The notes: generated by a model from the letters alone, not told the origin. 64,000 nt of DNA from Pseudomonas guariconensis (GCF_900102675.1 NZ_FMYX01000009.1:124001-188000), one strand, 5' to 3'; positions 1-9,260 are shown, counted from the first letter of the stretch. Made by a program: numbers and translations.

Positions 1-874
1 CTGGGAGGCTAGGGCGGTCTGCTTCGTTTTCCGGCAGGTACAAGGGTTGGCCTTCCAGCGAAACGTATTCGCTCTGCTTCAACGCGTCGGCGATGCCAAT
101 TCGCATATCGCTTGGGTTGACCCATAACAGCCCCAAGTCGAACAGGGTATGCACGTCAGCCCTCAGTAACAGCCCATTGCTAACTACGTTGGTTTCATCG
201 CCGAGGTAGGGGTGGATATGGGCCGCCTCCAACACCTGCGGCAAGGTGCAGCCTGTCATGGCGCAGCGGCCTTTGTAGGCCTTGAGCAATTGCTTTCGGA
301 ATTGAGGTTGGCCGCGTCGTCGAACGATCGACGTCAGGGTGCGCGTGCGTGCGTCGCTCAGGTCATCGGGATTGAAGGCGCCTTGGGTGTCTAGTGCTTG
401 CTCGATCGTTGCCGGAAGATCTTCTCCAGCCGCAGCCGGTACACGCTTCAATACGAACGATGTCGGTCGACTGCCTTCACTGCCTACACACGTGAAGACA
501 CCCTCGTACCGAAAACCCGCATTGGGATGTTCGTACTTCGCTTTGCGATAGAAAACCAGCAACTCCAGGCCTCGCTGACGATGCTCCAGGATGAGGGCAT
601 CGGTTCGCCCCAGGGTTTGTCCTTGCATGCGAAGGGTGTCGCCTTCCAGGGTGTCTTCGTATTGGGTTCTGTCAGACGTCTTGTGTTCGGTGATGAACAG
701 CCAGACAGAGTCATACCCCTTCGGGCGGAAGATCCCGGTGTTGAGCGTGGCGTCGTGAATGTCGAAGCGTGCCTTGAGGTCCGCTCGGCTGTAAACGCTG
801 CCTGGCTCCAACTGCTGCGATGTGAATACGCTGGGTGAGATTCCGTTAGGTGGAAGAGTGGAGGGCAGCGTCAC
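1..874 (-). CDS. HNH endonuclease, 3' end cut by window edge
   Basis: Reading the minus strand gives one open frame running off the left edge (about 291 residues visible). The C-terminal half has a clear HNH nuclease core: FRKQLLKAYKGRCAMTG, then LEAAHIHPY, then NGLLLRADVHTLFDLGLL. This arrangement is typical of putative restriction-type HNH endonucleases of bacteria. The N-terminal half contains HPNAGFRYEGVF, which faintly recalls DNA-recognition domains of modification-dependent nucleases, but I cannot assign it. No good ATG lies at the 5' end; I chose GTG at 874 because AAGGA sits 7 bases before it and an in-frame stop lies just upstream. It may act on foreign or modified DNA. No methyltransferase partner is visible. 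Confidence 0.8.
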   Translation of the reverse strand, partial: MTLPSTLPPNGISPSVFTSQQLEPGSVYSRADLKARFDIHDATLNTGIFRPKGYDSVWLFITEHKTSDRTQYEDTLEGDTLRMQGQTLGRTDALILEHRQRGLELLVFYRKAKYEHPNAGFRYEGVFTCVGSEGSRPTSFVLKRVPAAAGEDLPATIEQALDTQGAFNPDDLSDARTRTLTSIVRRRGQPQFRKQLLKAYKGRCAMTGCTLPQVLEAAHIHPYLGDETNVVSNGLLLRADVHTLFDLGLLWVNPSDMRIGIADALKQSEYVSLEGQPLYLPENEADRPSLP

Positions 875-1140
875 GAGGGCATCCTTGCAAGCGAGGGCAG
901 GGGCCTACATTTCGGCGCTGCCAGGGATGCCCGATACCTTACTTCCTTCAGAATTAATGAGGAAGCATGTAGGAGAATTCTCTAGTTACAGATGGCAGAT
1001 GGATAGGCGCCTCTGGTGGCTGCCAGAAGCGCTTTTTTGTGCCCGTACCGCAAATTAAGCACCGAGTAGCCCATCACGACAAAAGCCCGCTACCACACGT
1101 AAAGCGTTTACCTTTGGCGTTGAATGTCAGCCTCCCGCCC

Positions 1141-2178
1141 TCACACCGGCGGCCTGACATACACAACCTGGTCACGCCCATTCTGCTTGGCGGCATAGAG
1201 CCCTTTGTCGGCGCGCTCCAGTGCGTCATCGATTTTTTCACCCGGGGCGAAGAGGGTGCAGCCGATGCTCACGCTAACCTTCAACTGAGTGCTGGGCAGT
1301 TGCATCGGGCTGCTGCCGACCTGTTCACGAATGCGCTCGGCAATCCGCTTCAGTTCTTCGTTGTCATTGACCTGCAAAATAGCGACGAATTCTTCTCCGC
1401 CGTGGCGCACGAGCAGGTCGTCGGGGCGAAGGGCGGCTCGCAGGCGGCGGGCGCATTCACAGAGCACTTTGTCTCCGCTTGCATGGCCGTACTTGTCGTT
1501 GATGGATTTGAAATGGTCGAGGTCTGCGTAAATCGCAGCCAGGCGTAAGCCACTGGCTGCGGACATGCGCCGTTGGTGCTCTTCAAACGCGGTCAACGCG
1601 CCGCGGTTCCACAGTTGTGTCAAAGGGTCGAGCAGCGCTTTACGGTGCTCTCGATCCATTTCAAGGCGCAGGTCGCGGTTGGCCTGGGCCAAGGCGCGCA
1701 TTTGCAGATAGCCCTCCGCGAGGGTGGCCAGGTCCTTGAAGTTCGCTTTTTGGGTGTCGCTGAGCACGCGGGGGCGGGGGTCGAACATGCACAGGGTGCC
1801 GATGGCCTTGCCGTTGCCAGCGCGTAGCGGGTGGCCGGCATAGAAGCGGATATGGGGCGCGTTGAGCACCAGCGGATTGTCAACGAAGCGCTCATCGTAC
1901 CTGGCGTCGGGGACCATCAAGGTATCTTCACCGAGAATGGCGTAGCCGCAGAAGGAAATACTCCGTGTCGTTTCGCTTACCTCGAGCCCGATTCGGGCTT
2001 TGAACCACTGCCTGTCCTGGTCGATGAGGCTGATGAGCACCGTGTCCACGTGGGCCAGATCCTGGGTGAGCCGTACCAAGGTATCGAGGTAGTGCTCGGC
2101 TGGAGTATCGACCAGGTTCATGTCATCGAGGGCGCGCTGGCGAAGCGCTTCGTCAACGGGCAAAGGGCAAGCTGGCAT
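1141..2178 (-). CDS. GAF-GGDEF diguanylate cyclase
   Basis: A 345-residue protein with an N-terminal GAF sensor domain and a C-terminal GGDEF domain, expected to make cyclic di-GMP from two GTP. The active-site loop reads HGGEEF, a catalytically competent variant, and RPDD five residues before it fits the RxxD product-inhibition site. There is no membrane segment, so it should be cytosolic. The start at 2178 (MPACPLPVDEAL) is preceded by GGGAG at good spacing; an upstream ATG at 2268 would add about 30 residues of unlikely composition. The gene stands alone, divergent from the glutaminase gene. The GAF ligand is unknown. Confidence 0.92.
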   Translation of the reverse strand: MPACPLPVDEALRQRALDDMNLVDTPAEHYLDTLVRLTQDLAHVDTVLISLIDQDRQWFKARIGLEVSETTRSISFCGYAILGEDTLMVPDARYDERFVDNPLVLNAPHIRFYAGHPLRAGNGKAIGTLCMFDPRPRVLSDTQKANFKDLATLAEGYLQMRALAQANRDLRLEMDREHRKALLDPLTQLWNRGALTAFEEHQRRMSAASGLRLAAIYADLDHFKSINDKYGHASGDKVLCECARRLRAALRPDDLLVRHGGEEFVAILQVNDNEELKRIAERIREQVGSSPMQLPSTQLKVSVSIGCTLFAPGEKIDDALERADKGLYAAKQNGRDQVVYVRPPV

Positions 2179-2393
2179 GTTCAATCTCCCATTCCTTGGT
2201 TCACGGCTTCCGGAGTTGGCAAGGTGCAGTTTCTGTTCGTTCGTCAAACCAAGCACAGCATAGGTCATGGCATCAAGACTACGACAGTAAGGACACGCCC
2301 TGAACGCCCGTCATCCATTTCTTCGCGAACATGTGATTTCTCCCACTCGATTGTCGTCAAGAATGCCACCCCTCGCTGTCGTCTGGGGGACTG

Positions 2394-3317
2394 ATGACTG
2401 GGCCTTCCATGCAAACGCTGTTGAACGAAATTCTCGACGAAGTGCGTCCCTTGATCGGCAAGGGCAAAGTGGCTGATTACATTCCCGCGCTGGCCGATGT
2501 GCCCGCGAACCAGCTGGGCATCGCGGTCTATGGCAACGATGGCAGTTATTACTGCGCAGGCGACGCGCTGGTGCCGTTTTCGGTGCAAAGTATTTCCAAG
2601 GTGTTCAGCCTGGTCCAGGCGATCGAGCACTCGGGTGAGGCGATCTGGGAGCGGCTGGGTCATGAGCCTTCGGGCCAGCCGTTCAATTCCCTGGTGCAGC
2701 TGGAGTTCGAGCGCGGGCGTCCGCGTAACCCATTCATCAATGCCGGGGCGCTGGTGATCTGCGATATCAACCAGTCGCGTTTCGCCGCGCCCACGTTGTC
2801 GATGCGCGATTTCGTGCGGCGGTTGTCGGGCAATCCGCACATTGCGATCGATACCCGGGTCGCTGACTCGGAGTATCAGTTCCGCGCGCGCAACGCGGCC
2901 ATGGCTTATCTGATGCAGTCATTCGGCAACTTCCATAACGAGGTCGAGACGGTGCTGCGCAGTTATTTCAGCTACTGCGCGCTGCAAATGAACTGCCTGG
3001 ACTTGGCCAAGGCGTTCTGTTTCCTGGCAAACGATGGGTTCTGCAAGCACAGCGGCAATCAGATTCTGACCCAGCGCCAGACTCAGCAGGTGAACTCGAT
3101 CATGGCCACCAGCGGGCTGTATGACGAAGCCGGGAATTTCGCCTACCGCGTGGGCTTGCCCGGCAAAAGTGGCGTAGGCGGCGGGATCGTCGCGATCGTG
3201 CCAGGGCAGTTCACGGTCTGCGTGTGGTCACCTGAGTTGAACGCCGCGGGCAACTCGCTGGCCGGGATGGCAGCGCTCGAGTTGCTCAGCTCACGGATCG
3301 GATGGTCGGTGTTCTGA
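2394..3317 (+). CDS. glsA: Glutaminase
   Basis: Hydrolyses L-glutamine to glutamate and ammonia (EC 3.5.1.2). The 307-residue protein has the serine-dependent, beta-lactamase-like fold of bacterial glutaminases, with the S-x-x-K motif at S66-I-S-K69 in PFSVQSISKV and the conserved stretches NPFINAGAL and GLPGKSGVGGG near the C-terminus. An alternative start at 2409 (MQTLLNEIL) would give the usual 302 residues; the GGGG before 2394 supports the longer form only weakly. There is no signal peptide. It stands alone and is followed by a perfect inverted repeat. Confidence 0.95.
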   Translation: MTGPSMQTLLNEILDEVRPLIGKGKVADYIPALADVPANQLGIAVYGNDGSYYCAGDALVPFSVQSISKVFSLVQAIEHSGEAIWERLGHEPSGQPFNSLVQLEFERGRPRNPFINAGALVICDINQSRFAAPTLSMRDFVRRLSGNPHIAIDTRVADSEYQFRARNAAMAYLMQSFGNFHNEVETVLRSYFSYCALQMNCLDLAKAFCFLANDGFCKHSGNQILTQRQTQQVNSIMATSGLYDEAGNFAYRVGLPGKSGVGGGIVAIVPGQFTVCVWSPELNAAGNSLAGMAALELLSSRIGWSVF

Positions 3318-3339
3318 TCGGCACTCGGCCGCAATACCG

Positions 3340-3375
3340 TTACAGCACGAAAGCTCCAGGGCTTTCGTGCTGTAA
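3340..3375. repeat. Perfect 15-bp inverted repeat after glutaminase
   Basis: Arms at 3340-3354 and 3361-3375 are exact reverse complements (TTACAGCACGAAAGC) around a 6-base loop. It lies just after the glutaminase stop. No T-run follows on either strand, so it may act as a stem-loop transcript end or as a protein-binding palindrome. Confidence 0.7.
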
Positions 3376-3514
3376 AACCGCTCAACACAGCCATTAAAAA
3401 AAACGCCCCTCACCCCCGGATTCCATCGTTTTTCAGCTTTTGGCCATATCCCTATAGTCCCCCCAAGGCCCGATCTTGAATCGGTGCAAGACTCTCAGCC
3501 TGCGGGAAGCGGAT

Positions 3515-4786
3515 ATGAACAAGAACGAAAACCTCGAGCACAACAGCGTGGCCGGTATCGGCACACAGGTGGTGTGGAGCGGCGAGCAAGTGCAGCATCC
3601 CTACAACGCCACCCAGACCCCGATCGTGGTCAGCGCCGCCTACGGCTACAACGACATCGACGCCTGGTACGACGTGGCCCTGGGCAAACTGCCGGGCTAT
3701 ATCTACAGCCGCATGAGCAACCCCACGGTTGCCACGCTGGAGGCGAAAGTGGCCCAGCTGGAGCAGGCCGAATCGGCAGTGGCGTTCAGCAGCGGCATGG
3801 CGGCGATCAGCGCGGTGCTGCACACCTTCCTCTGCACCGGCAAGCGCGTGGTGTCGACCCGCGACAGCTACGGTGGCACCAACAAGATCTTCGAAGAGTT
3901 CCTGCCGCGCATGGGCGTGCAGGTGTGCCTGTGCGACACGCTCGATACCGAGGCGCTGGAGCGTGAGATCGAAGCCGGCTGCGACGTGCTGTACCTCGAA
4001 ACCCCCACCAACCCCACGCTGAAGGTGCTGGACATCCGCCGCCTGAGCGCCGCCGCGCGGCGGGTGGGGGCCATCGTGGTGGCGGACAACACTTTTGCCA
4101 CGCCGCTCAACCAGAACCCTCTGGCCCTGGGCGTGGACGTGGTGGTGCACAGCGCCACCAAGTTCCTGTCCGGCCACGGTGATGTGCTGGGCGGGGTGGT
4201 GTGCGGCGCCGAGGCGTTGATGGCCCAGGTGCGTCACTACCGGGAGATCAACGGCGCGGCCCTGGACCCGTTCTCGGCCTACCTGATCATCCGGGGCATC
4301 AAGACTTTGGCCCTGCGCATGCGCCAGCAACAGGCCAGCGCCCTGGCCCTGGCCCAGTACCTGAGCCACGAGCCGCTGGTGGAGGCGGTGAACTACCCAG
4401 GCTTGCCCGAGCATCCGGGCCATGCCATTGCCAAGGCGCAGATGCGCGGCTTCGGCGCCATCGTGAGCTTCGTGCTCAAGGGCGGCATGCCGACGGTGGC
4501 GCGCTTGCTGCCGCGTCTTAAGTACGCCCACCGGGCGGGCAACCTGGGGGCGGTGGAGACGATCTATGGCCCGGCGCGCACTACCAGCCACGTGGAGAAC
4601 ACGCTGGAGGAGCGCCTGGCGCTGGGCATCTGCGAAGGCCTGGTGCGCATTTCGGTCGGCATCGAAGAAACCGACGACCTGCTGGCCGACCTGGCGCAAG
4701 CCTGCACGGCCGTCCGTCAGGAGCTGGCCGAGGCCAAGGAACTGCACGGTGATGTGGCGTGCAGCACGATCGAGCTGCCCGCCTGA
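3515..4786 (+). CDS. Cys/Met-metabolism PLP enzyme (methionine gamma-lyase / cystathionine gamma-synthase family)
   Basis: A 423-residue fold-type I PLP enzyme of the trans-sulfuration family. The PLP lysine is K216 in HSATKFLSGHGD, and YSRMSNPT and SSGMAAI near the N-terminus are family hallmarks. Members catalyse gamma-elimination or gamma-replacement on methionine, O-acyl-homoserine, homoserine or cystathionine; sequence alone does not settle which. The start at 3515 has a GGAAG-like site before it. The gene leads an island with a permease, LysR, threonine-synthase-like protein, homoserine-dehydrogenase-like protein and RidA. That context favours a catabolic role yielding a 2-oxoacid and ammonia, with RidA clearing the enamine intermediate. 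A separate biosynthetic MetY lies at 16.9 kb. Confidence 0.88.
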   Translation: MNKNENLEHNSVAGIGTQVVWSGEQVQHPYNATQTPIVVSAAYGYNDIDAWYDVALGKLPGYIYSRMSNPTVATLEAKVAQLEQAESAVAFSSGMAAISAVLHTFLCTGKRVVSTRDSYGGTNKIFEEFLPRMGVQVCLCDTLDTEALEREIEAGCDVLYLETPTNPTLKVLDIRRLSAAARRVGAIVVADNTFATPLNQNPLALGVDVVVHSATKFLSGHGDVLGGVVCGAEALMAQVRHYREINGAALDPFSAYLIIRGIKTLALRMRQQQASALALAQYLSHEPLVEAVNYPGLPEHPGHAIAKAQMRGFGAIVSFVLKGGMPTVARLLPRLKYAHRAGNLGAVETIYGPARTTSHVENTLEERLALGICEGLVRISVGIEETDDLLADLAQACTAVRQELAEAKELHGDVACSTIELPA

Positions 4787-4929
4787 GCTGTCGCGCGGCA
4801 CTCGCTCGGGAGGGCGGGTGCCCCTTCATGAAGTAGAACAACAACAACGATGCAAGGCCATTCGATTCGCTCTGCCAAGACGAGGTCGTTGCTACGCCCT
4901 TGCCCGCCAACATTCATGAGAAACCCACA

Positions 4930-6366
4930 ATGTCCGTGCAAACAACGACAAGTAAAAATGCTTCGGTGCACTCCTTCAAACAGGACATGCAAACCCGCCA
5001 TATCGTCATGCTGGCGTTGGGCGGTGTCATCGGCACCGGCCTGTTCCTGACGTCCGGCTACACCGTCAACCAGGCCGGCCCATTGGGCGCGGTGATCGCC
5101 TACGTGCTGGGGGCGATCATGGTGTACCTGGTGATGATTTGCCTCGGTGAGCTGGCCGTGCACATGCCGGAAGTCGGCTCGTTCAGCAGCTACGCCACGC
5201 GCTACATCGGCCCGGGCACCGGCTACATGGTCGCCTGGATGTACTGGTTGACCTGGACGGTGGCCATCGGCTCGGAGTTCACCGCTGCCGGTATCTTGAT
5301 GGTGCGCTGGTTCCCGGACACGCCGGTGTGGATCTGGAGTGCGTTGTTCGGGGCCGCGGTGTTCATCAGCAATATCATCTCGGTGCGTTCGTTCGCCGAG
5401 ACTGAGTTCTGGCTGTCGTTGATCAAGGTGCTTGCCGTTGTCGCGTTCCTGGTGGTGGGCGGCGGGGCGATTCTCGGTGGTTTCGAGATCGAGCAGGCGC
5501 ACAGCGTCGGGCTGGGCAACTTCACCCGCGAAGGGCTGTTCCCAACCGGCTTCTGGTCGATTGCCATGACCTTGCTGGCGGTGGCGTTCGCCTTCTCCGG
5601 CACCGAGCTGATCGGTATCGCCGCCGGCGAAACCCGTGACCCTGAAAAGAACGTACCCAAGGCCATCCGCACTACGGTGCTGCGCCTGGCGCTGTTCTTC
5701 ATCGGCACCATCTTCGTGCTGGCCACGCTGTTGCCTCGGGAACAGGCCGGGCTGGTGGAGAGCCCGTTCGTGATGGTCTTCGAGATGATCGGCATCCCCT
5801 ATGCCGCGGACATCATGAACTTCGTGATCATCACCGCGCTGCTGTCGGCCGCCAACTCCGGGCTGTACGCCGCCGCGCGGATGCTCTGGACCTTGAGCGA
5901 TCAGGGCAGCATGCCGCGCCGGTATGCCTCGCTGTCGCGTCGTGGCACGCCGGTCAACGCCATCGTGCTGAGCATGGCAGGCGGCATGGCGTCCTTGCTG
6001 AGCAGCGTGTTCGCCCCTGACACCATCTACCTGGCGTTGGTGTCGATTTCCGGGCTGGCGGTGGTGGTGGTGTGGATCAGCATCGCCGTGAGCCAGATCG
6101 CTTTCCGCCGGCATTACCTGGCCCACGGCGGCAAGCTCGAAGACCTCAAGTTCCGCGTGCGGGGCTACCCGTTCGTGCCGCTGGCGGCGATCTTCTGCTG
6201 TCTGCTGGCCTGCGTCGGTATCGCTTTCGACCCGGCCCAGCGCGTGGCCCTGTACTTTGGTTTGCCGTTCATTGCCTGGTGCTACTTCGTGTACTGGCTG
6301 ACCTGCAAGTTCAAGGCGCGCAGCCAGGCGCCGGAAATTGCCGCGCCCGGTACCGAGGCCGCCTGA
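4930..6366 (+). CDS. Amino-acid permease, APC superfamily (AAT type)
   Basis: A 478-residue inner-membrane transporter with about 12 hydrophobic segments. The first carries the family signature MLALGGVIGTGLF, followed by a conserved acidic/glycine region ending in GELAVHMPEVGSF. A further AAT-family block is FSGTELIGIAAGETRDPEKNVPKAI. It probably imports an amino acid by proton symport. The substrate is not visible from sequence; its place right after the PLP lyase (143-base gap) suggests it brings in the substrate of the island, such as homoserine, methionine or S-methylmethionine. The start at 4930 (MSVQTTTSK) was preferred over 4900, which adds ten residues of unlikely leader. Confidence 0.9.
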   Translation: MSVQTTTSKNASVHSFKQDMQTRHIVMLALGGVIGTGLFLTSGYTVNQAGPLGAVIAYVLGAIMVYLVMICLGELAVHMPEVGSFSSYATRYIGPGTGYMVAWMYWLTWTVAIGSEFTAAGILMVRWFPDTPVWIWSALFGAAVFISNIISVRSFAETEFWLSLIKVLAVVAFLVVGGGAILGGFEIEQAHSVGLGNFTREGLFPTGFWSIAMTLLAVAFAFSGTELIGIAAGETRDPEKNVPKAIRTTVLRLALFFIGTIFVLATLLPREQAGLVESPFVMVFEMIGIPYAADIMNFVIITALLSAANSGLYAAARMLWTLSDQGSMPRRYASLSRRGTPVNAIVLSMAGGMASLLSSVFAPDTIYLALVSISGLAVVVVWISIAVSQIAFRRHYLAHGGKLEDLKFRVRGYPFVPLAAIFCCLLACVGIAFDPAQRVALYFGLPFIAWCYFVYWLTCKFKARSQAPEIAAPGTEAA

Positions 6367-6414
6367 GCACAGCGATACTAGGCCATCGCCGAACGTTGTC
6401 ATCAGGAGCCGCCC

Positions 6415-7299
6415 TTGAGCCAGAAAACCTTGCCCCCCTTGAACTGGCTTCGTGCCTTTGAAGTCTCGGCCCGCTACCTGAACTTCACCCACGCGGCAGA
6501 GGAGCTGCACCTCACCCAGGGCGCCGTGAGCCAGCAGATTCGCCACCTGGAAAGCCAACTCGGGGTGGCGCTGTTCAAGCGCCTGCCCCGGGGGCTGGGG
6601 TTGACCGAAGAAGGGCAGTCGTACCTGCCGGTGGTGCAGGACGCCATCAGCCGCCTGGCGGTGGGCACCAACGAGATTTTTGGCCAACGCAAGCGCCGGC
6701 CGTTGAAGGTGCGCGGCAGCCTGTCGTTCCTGCACTTCTGGTTGGCGCCGCGGTTGGCTGACTTTCGCCATGCCTACCCGCAGGTGGATCTGCGCTACAT
6801 CAGCAACCTGTGGGTCAAGGAGCTCGATGCCGAGGATGACCTGGAGATTCGCTGGGGCAACGGTCAGTGGTCGGGGGTTGAGGCGCAGCGGCTGACCCAT
6901 GACGTGCTGGTGCCGGTGTGCTCGCCGGCGCTGCTCGCCCGTTGCCCGCTACGCGAGCCCCGCGACCTGGCCCGTCTGCCGCTGCTGCATGTATTGGGCT
7001 ACGAGGAGGGGTGGGGGTACTGGCTGGAGCGAGTCGGGGCCGAGGGGGTCGACTATTCCAGCGGCATGCAGTTCGACACCTTGGTGTCCACCTTGCGCAT
7101 GGCCGAGGCCGGGCTGGGGGTGGCCCTGGCGCGTTCCTCGTTGGCCGAAGACCTGCTGCGCGAGGGGCGTCTGGTGGCGCCGTTCAGCCAGCGGATCGAG
7201 GCCAGCGAGTCGTTTTATCTGGTCCGGGGCCTGGGCGAGGCCCTGACCCCGGATGCCCAGGCTTTCAGCCATTGGCTGGTGGCCATGGCGCACCGCTAA
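6415..7299 (+). CDS. LysR-family transcriptional regulator (GcvA-like)
   Basis: A 294-residue LysR-type regulator. The N-terminal winged helix-turn-helix (NWLRAFEVSARYLNFTHAAEE, LTQGAVSQQIRHLE) is followed by a substrate-binding domain. It starts with TTG at 6415, with CAGGAG about 8 bases upstream; no in-frame ATG replaces it without losing the DNA-binding domain. It follows the permease on the same strand and precedes the threonine-synthase-like gene, so it probably controls the island. The inducer is unknown; homoserine or a related amino acid is a guess from context. Confidence 0.9.
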   Translation: MSQKTLPPLNWLRAFEVSARYLNFTHAAEELHLTQGAVSQQIRHLESQLGVALFKRLPRGLGLTEEGQSYLPVVQDAISRLAVGTNEIFGQRKRRPLKVRGSLSFLHFWLAPRLADFRHAYPQVDLRYISNLWVKELDAEDDLEIRWGNGQWSGVEAQRLTHDVLVPVCSPALLARCPLREPRDLARLPLLHVLGYEEGWGYWLERVGAEGVDYSSGMQFDTLVSTLRMAEAGLGVALARSSLAEDLLREGRLVAPFSQRIEASESFYLVRGLGEALTPDAQAFSHWLVAMAHR

Positions 7300-7324
7300 T
7301 CACGAGTATTCACCTGGAGCAACG

Positions 7325-8710
7325 ATGCAGTACACATCCACGCGCGGTACCCAGACACGAGTTGATTTCCGCACGGCGCTGCTGTCCGGGCTGGCCGAGG
7401 ACGGCGGGCTGTATGTGCCGGCGTCCCTCCCGGTGTTCAGCCCACAGGAAATCGCCAAATGGTCGTGGCTGCCGTTCGATGAGCTGGCCTGGCGTGTCAT
7501 CGCGCCCTTCGTGGGCGATACCCTCGATGAGCCGACCTTGCGCGCGCTGGTCAGCGACAGTTACCGCGGGTTCCAGCACCGGGCCATCGCCCCGTTGCAG
7601 CAGATCGGCCACAACGAGTGGATCCTGGAGCTGTTCCACGGGCCGACACGTTCGTCCAAGGACTTCGCCGCGCAGTTGCAGGCGCGGCTGATCCGCCACT
7701 TCCTGGGCCAGGCGTGCGAGCGGGTGATGTGGGTCGGCGCTAGCAATGGCGACACCGCCGTGGCCGCCATCGATGCCTTGCGTCATTGCCCGACGGCGCG
7801 TCTGCTGGCGTTGTATCCGTCCGCCGGCACCCCGCCGGACCGCGCTGCGATCATGAACAGCGCCGACTCCGACAGCGTCAGTTGCATGGCGGTCGATGGC
7901 AGTTTCGATGACTGCCAGTCCCTGGCCTCACGCCTGCTGCGGGCCTGGCCGTGCCCGGCGCTGATGCCGATCAGTTTCAACTCCAGCAACTGGGTCGGTG
8001 TGCTGGCGCAGATCGTGTTCTATTTCCATGCGGCGCTGCAGTTGGGCGGCGGCATCCGGCCAGTGGGGTTCAGCATTCCCACGGCCAGTTTCGCCGAGAT
8101 CTACGCCGGGTTCATCGCGCAGAAGATGGGGCTGCCGATCAACCAGATCATCGTCTCCACCAACCGCAACGACGCCTTGCACCGGTTCATCCACAGCAAC
8201 CGCTACAGCCGCTCGGCCACCCGGCAAACCTTGTCGCCGGCCATGGATTTCTCGCTGTTCTCCAACCTGGAGCGGTTTGTCTGGGAGCTGTACGACCGCG
8301 ATGGTGGTGCGACCCGGGCGCTGATGGAGCACTTCGAAGACTGCGGCGAACTGAGCATCGGCAACCGCCAGTGGTTGCAGGCGCGCATGCTGTTCGACTC
8401 CTACGCCGTGGACGATGCGCTGATCCGCGAAGAGATCGTCACGCTGTTCCACGAGACCGGCAGCGCCGTGGACCCTCACACCGCGACCGGCGCCTTCGCC
8501 GGGCGCCTGCACCGGCGCAACATCGGCGCGCCCATCGTCACGCTGGGCCAGTTCGCGCCTGAAAAATCCGCCACGCTGCTGGCCGAGCTGGGCGCCTGGC
8601 ACGGTGCGGTGCCGGCCCAGCCGACCGGCACCACGGCCGCGCCGCGCCTGGGCAGGGATGACTTGGCGGGGCTGCACGAGGCACTGATCCAGTTGCAGGC
8701 CGCGCGATGA
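7325..8710 (+). CDS. Threonine-synthase-like PLP protein with altered active-site motifs
   Basis: A 461-residue protein that follows threonine synthase along its whole length: ELFHGPT near residue 102, ISFNSSNWVGVLAQIVFYF in the middle, then MGLPINQIIVSTNRND and LSPAMDFSLFSNLERF. The presumed PLP lysine is K112. In ordinary ThrC the lysine motif reads LAFKD and the phosphate loop TSGDTGSAA; here they read RSSKD and SNGDTAVAA. So the PLP fold is probably kept while the substrate or reaction has changed. It overlaps the Lrp gene by 4 bases (ATGA), so the two are co-translated. The start at 7325 gives the family N-terminus (YTSTRG). It is unlikely to be the housekeeping threonine synthase. Confidence 0.82.
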   Translation: MQYTSTRGTQTRVDFRTALLSGLAEDGGLYVPASLPVFSPQEIAKWSWLPFDELAWRVIAPFVGDTLDEPTLRALVSDSYRGFQHRAIAPLQQIGHNEWILELFHGPTRSSKDFAAQLQARLIRHFLGQACERVMWVGASNGDTAVAAIDALRHCPTARLLALYPSAGTPPDRAAIMNSADSDSVSCMAVDGSFDDCQSLASRLLRAWPCPALMPISFNSSNWVGVLAQIVFYFHAALQLGGGIRPVGFSIPTASFAEIYAGFIAQKMGLPINQIIVSTNRNDALHRFIHSNRYSRSATRQTLSPAMDFSLFSNLERFVWELYDRDGGATRALMEHFEDCGELSIGNRQWLQARMLFDSYAVDDALIREEIVTLFHETGSAVDPHTATGAFAGRLHRRNIGAPIVTLGQFAPEKSATLLAELGAWHGAVPAQPTGTTAAPRLGRDDLAGLHEALIQLQAAR

Positions 8711-9144
8711 AGCGCATTCTCGACCCGTTGGACGAGCGCATTCTCGCCGAGCTCACCGCCAACGCACGCATTGCCCACGCCGAGCTGGGGCAGAAGGTGA
8801 ATCTCTCGCGCAATGCGGTGCGCCAGCGTATCGAACGGCTGGAGCGCGATGGGGCCATCCAGGGCTATACCTTGCGCATCGGCGAGGGGCGGCGGCCCAC
8901 CTCGCTGATCAACGCGGTGATCTTCGTCTACCGCTACGACCGCATGCGGGGGGAGGCGGTACTGGATGCGCTGCGGATGATCCCCGAGGTGGTCCAGTGC
9001 GAAGTGCTCAGCGGCGAGTTCGATCTGCTGCTGCGCGTGGAGGCCGCCAGCCCCGAGCGGGTGCACCACGTCTGGAAGGAAATCGCCGCCATGTCGGGCG
9101 TCGAGAACACCGTCACCTCGTTCGTGCTGTCCAGCGTGATCTGA
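8707..9144 (+). CDS. Lrp/AsnC-family transcriptional regulator
   Basis: A 145-residue Lrp/AsnC regulator: an N-terminal helix-turn-helix (LDERILAELTANARI, LSRNAVRQRIERLERDG) and a C-terminal RAM ligand-binding domain that usually senses amino acids. The ATG overlaps the stop of the threonine-synthase-like gene. With the nearby LysR gene, the island has two regulators; this one may control the homoserine-dehydrogenase operon that begins after the terminator downstream. Confidence 0.93.
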   Translation: MKRILDPLDERILAELTANARIAHAELGQKVNLSRNAVRQRIERLERDGAIQGYTLRIGEGRRPTSLINAVIFVYRYDRMRGEAVLDALRMIPEVVQCEVLSGEFDLLLRVEAASPERVHHVWKEIAAMSGVENTVTSFVLSSVI

Positions 9145-9180
9145 GCCCATCACCGTATTGCGCACACCTGCTGCCGAACC

Positions 9181-9213
9181 ACGCCGCCCGGGCTCGACCC
9201 GGGCGGCGTTTTT
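9181..9213 (+). terminator. Rho-independent terminator after the Lrp gene
   Basis: A perfect 12-bp GC-rich stem (ACGCCGCCCGGG at 9181-9192 with its complement at 9198-9209), a 5-base loop, and a T-run at 9209-9213. It ends the ThrC-like/Lrp transcript, so the next three genes need their own promoter. Confidence 0.9.
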
Positions 9214-9260
9214 CGTGTGGCCGGCATAAAAGCAGGCGCCAGGCACTGGTCAGATTGGCC

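Noticed and set aside
3455..3475. A TAGTCC sequence before the PLP-lyase gene
   Set aside because: The second half does not match GGACGATG at the 4-base spacing; it is probably chance and was not counted as a regulon site.
4717..6900. A 727-codon open frame on the minus strand
   Set aside because: It is antisense to the permease and the LysR gene and has His/Gln/Gly-rich composition without motifs.
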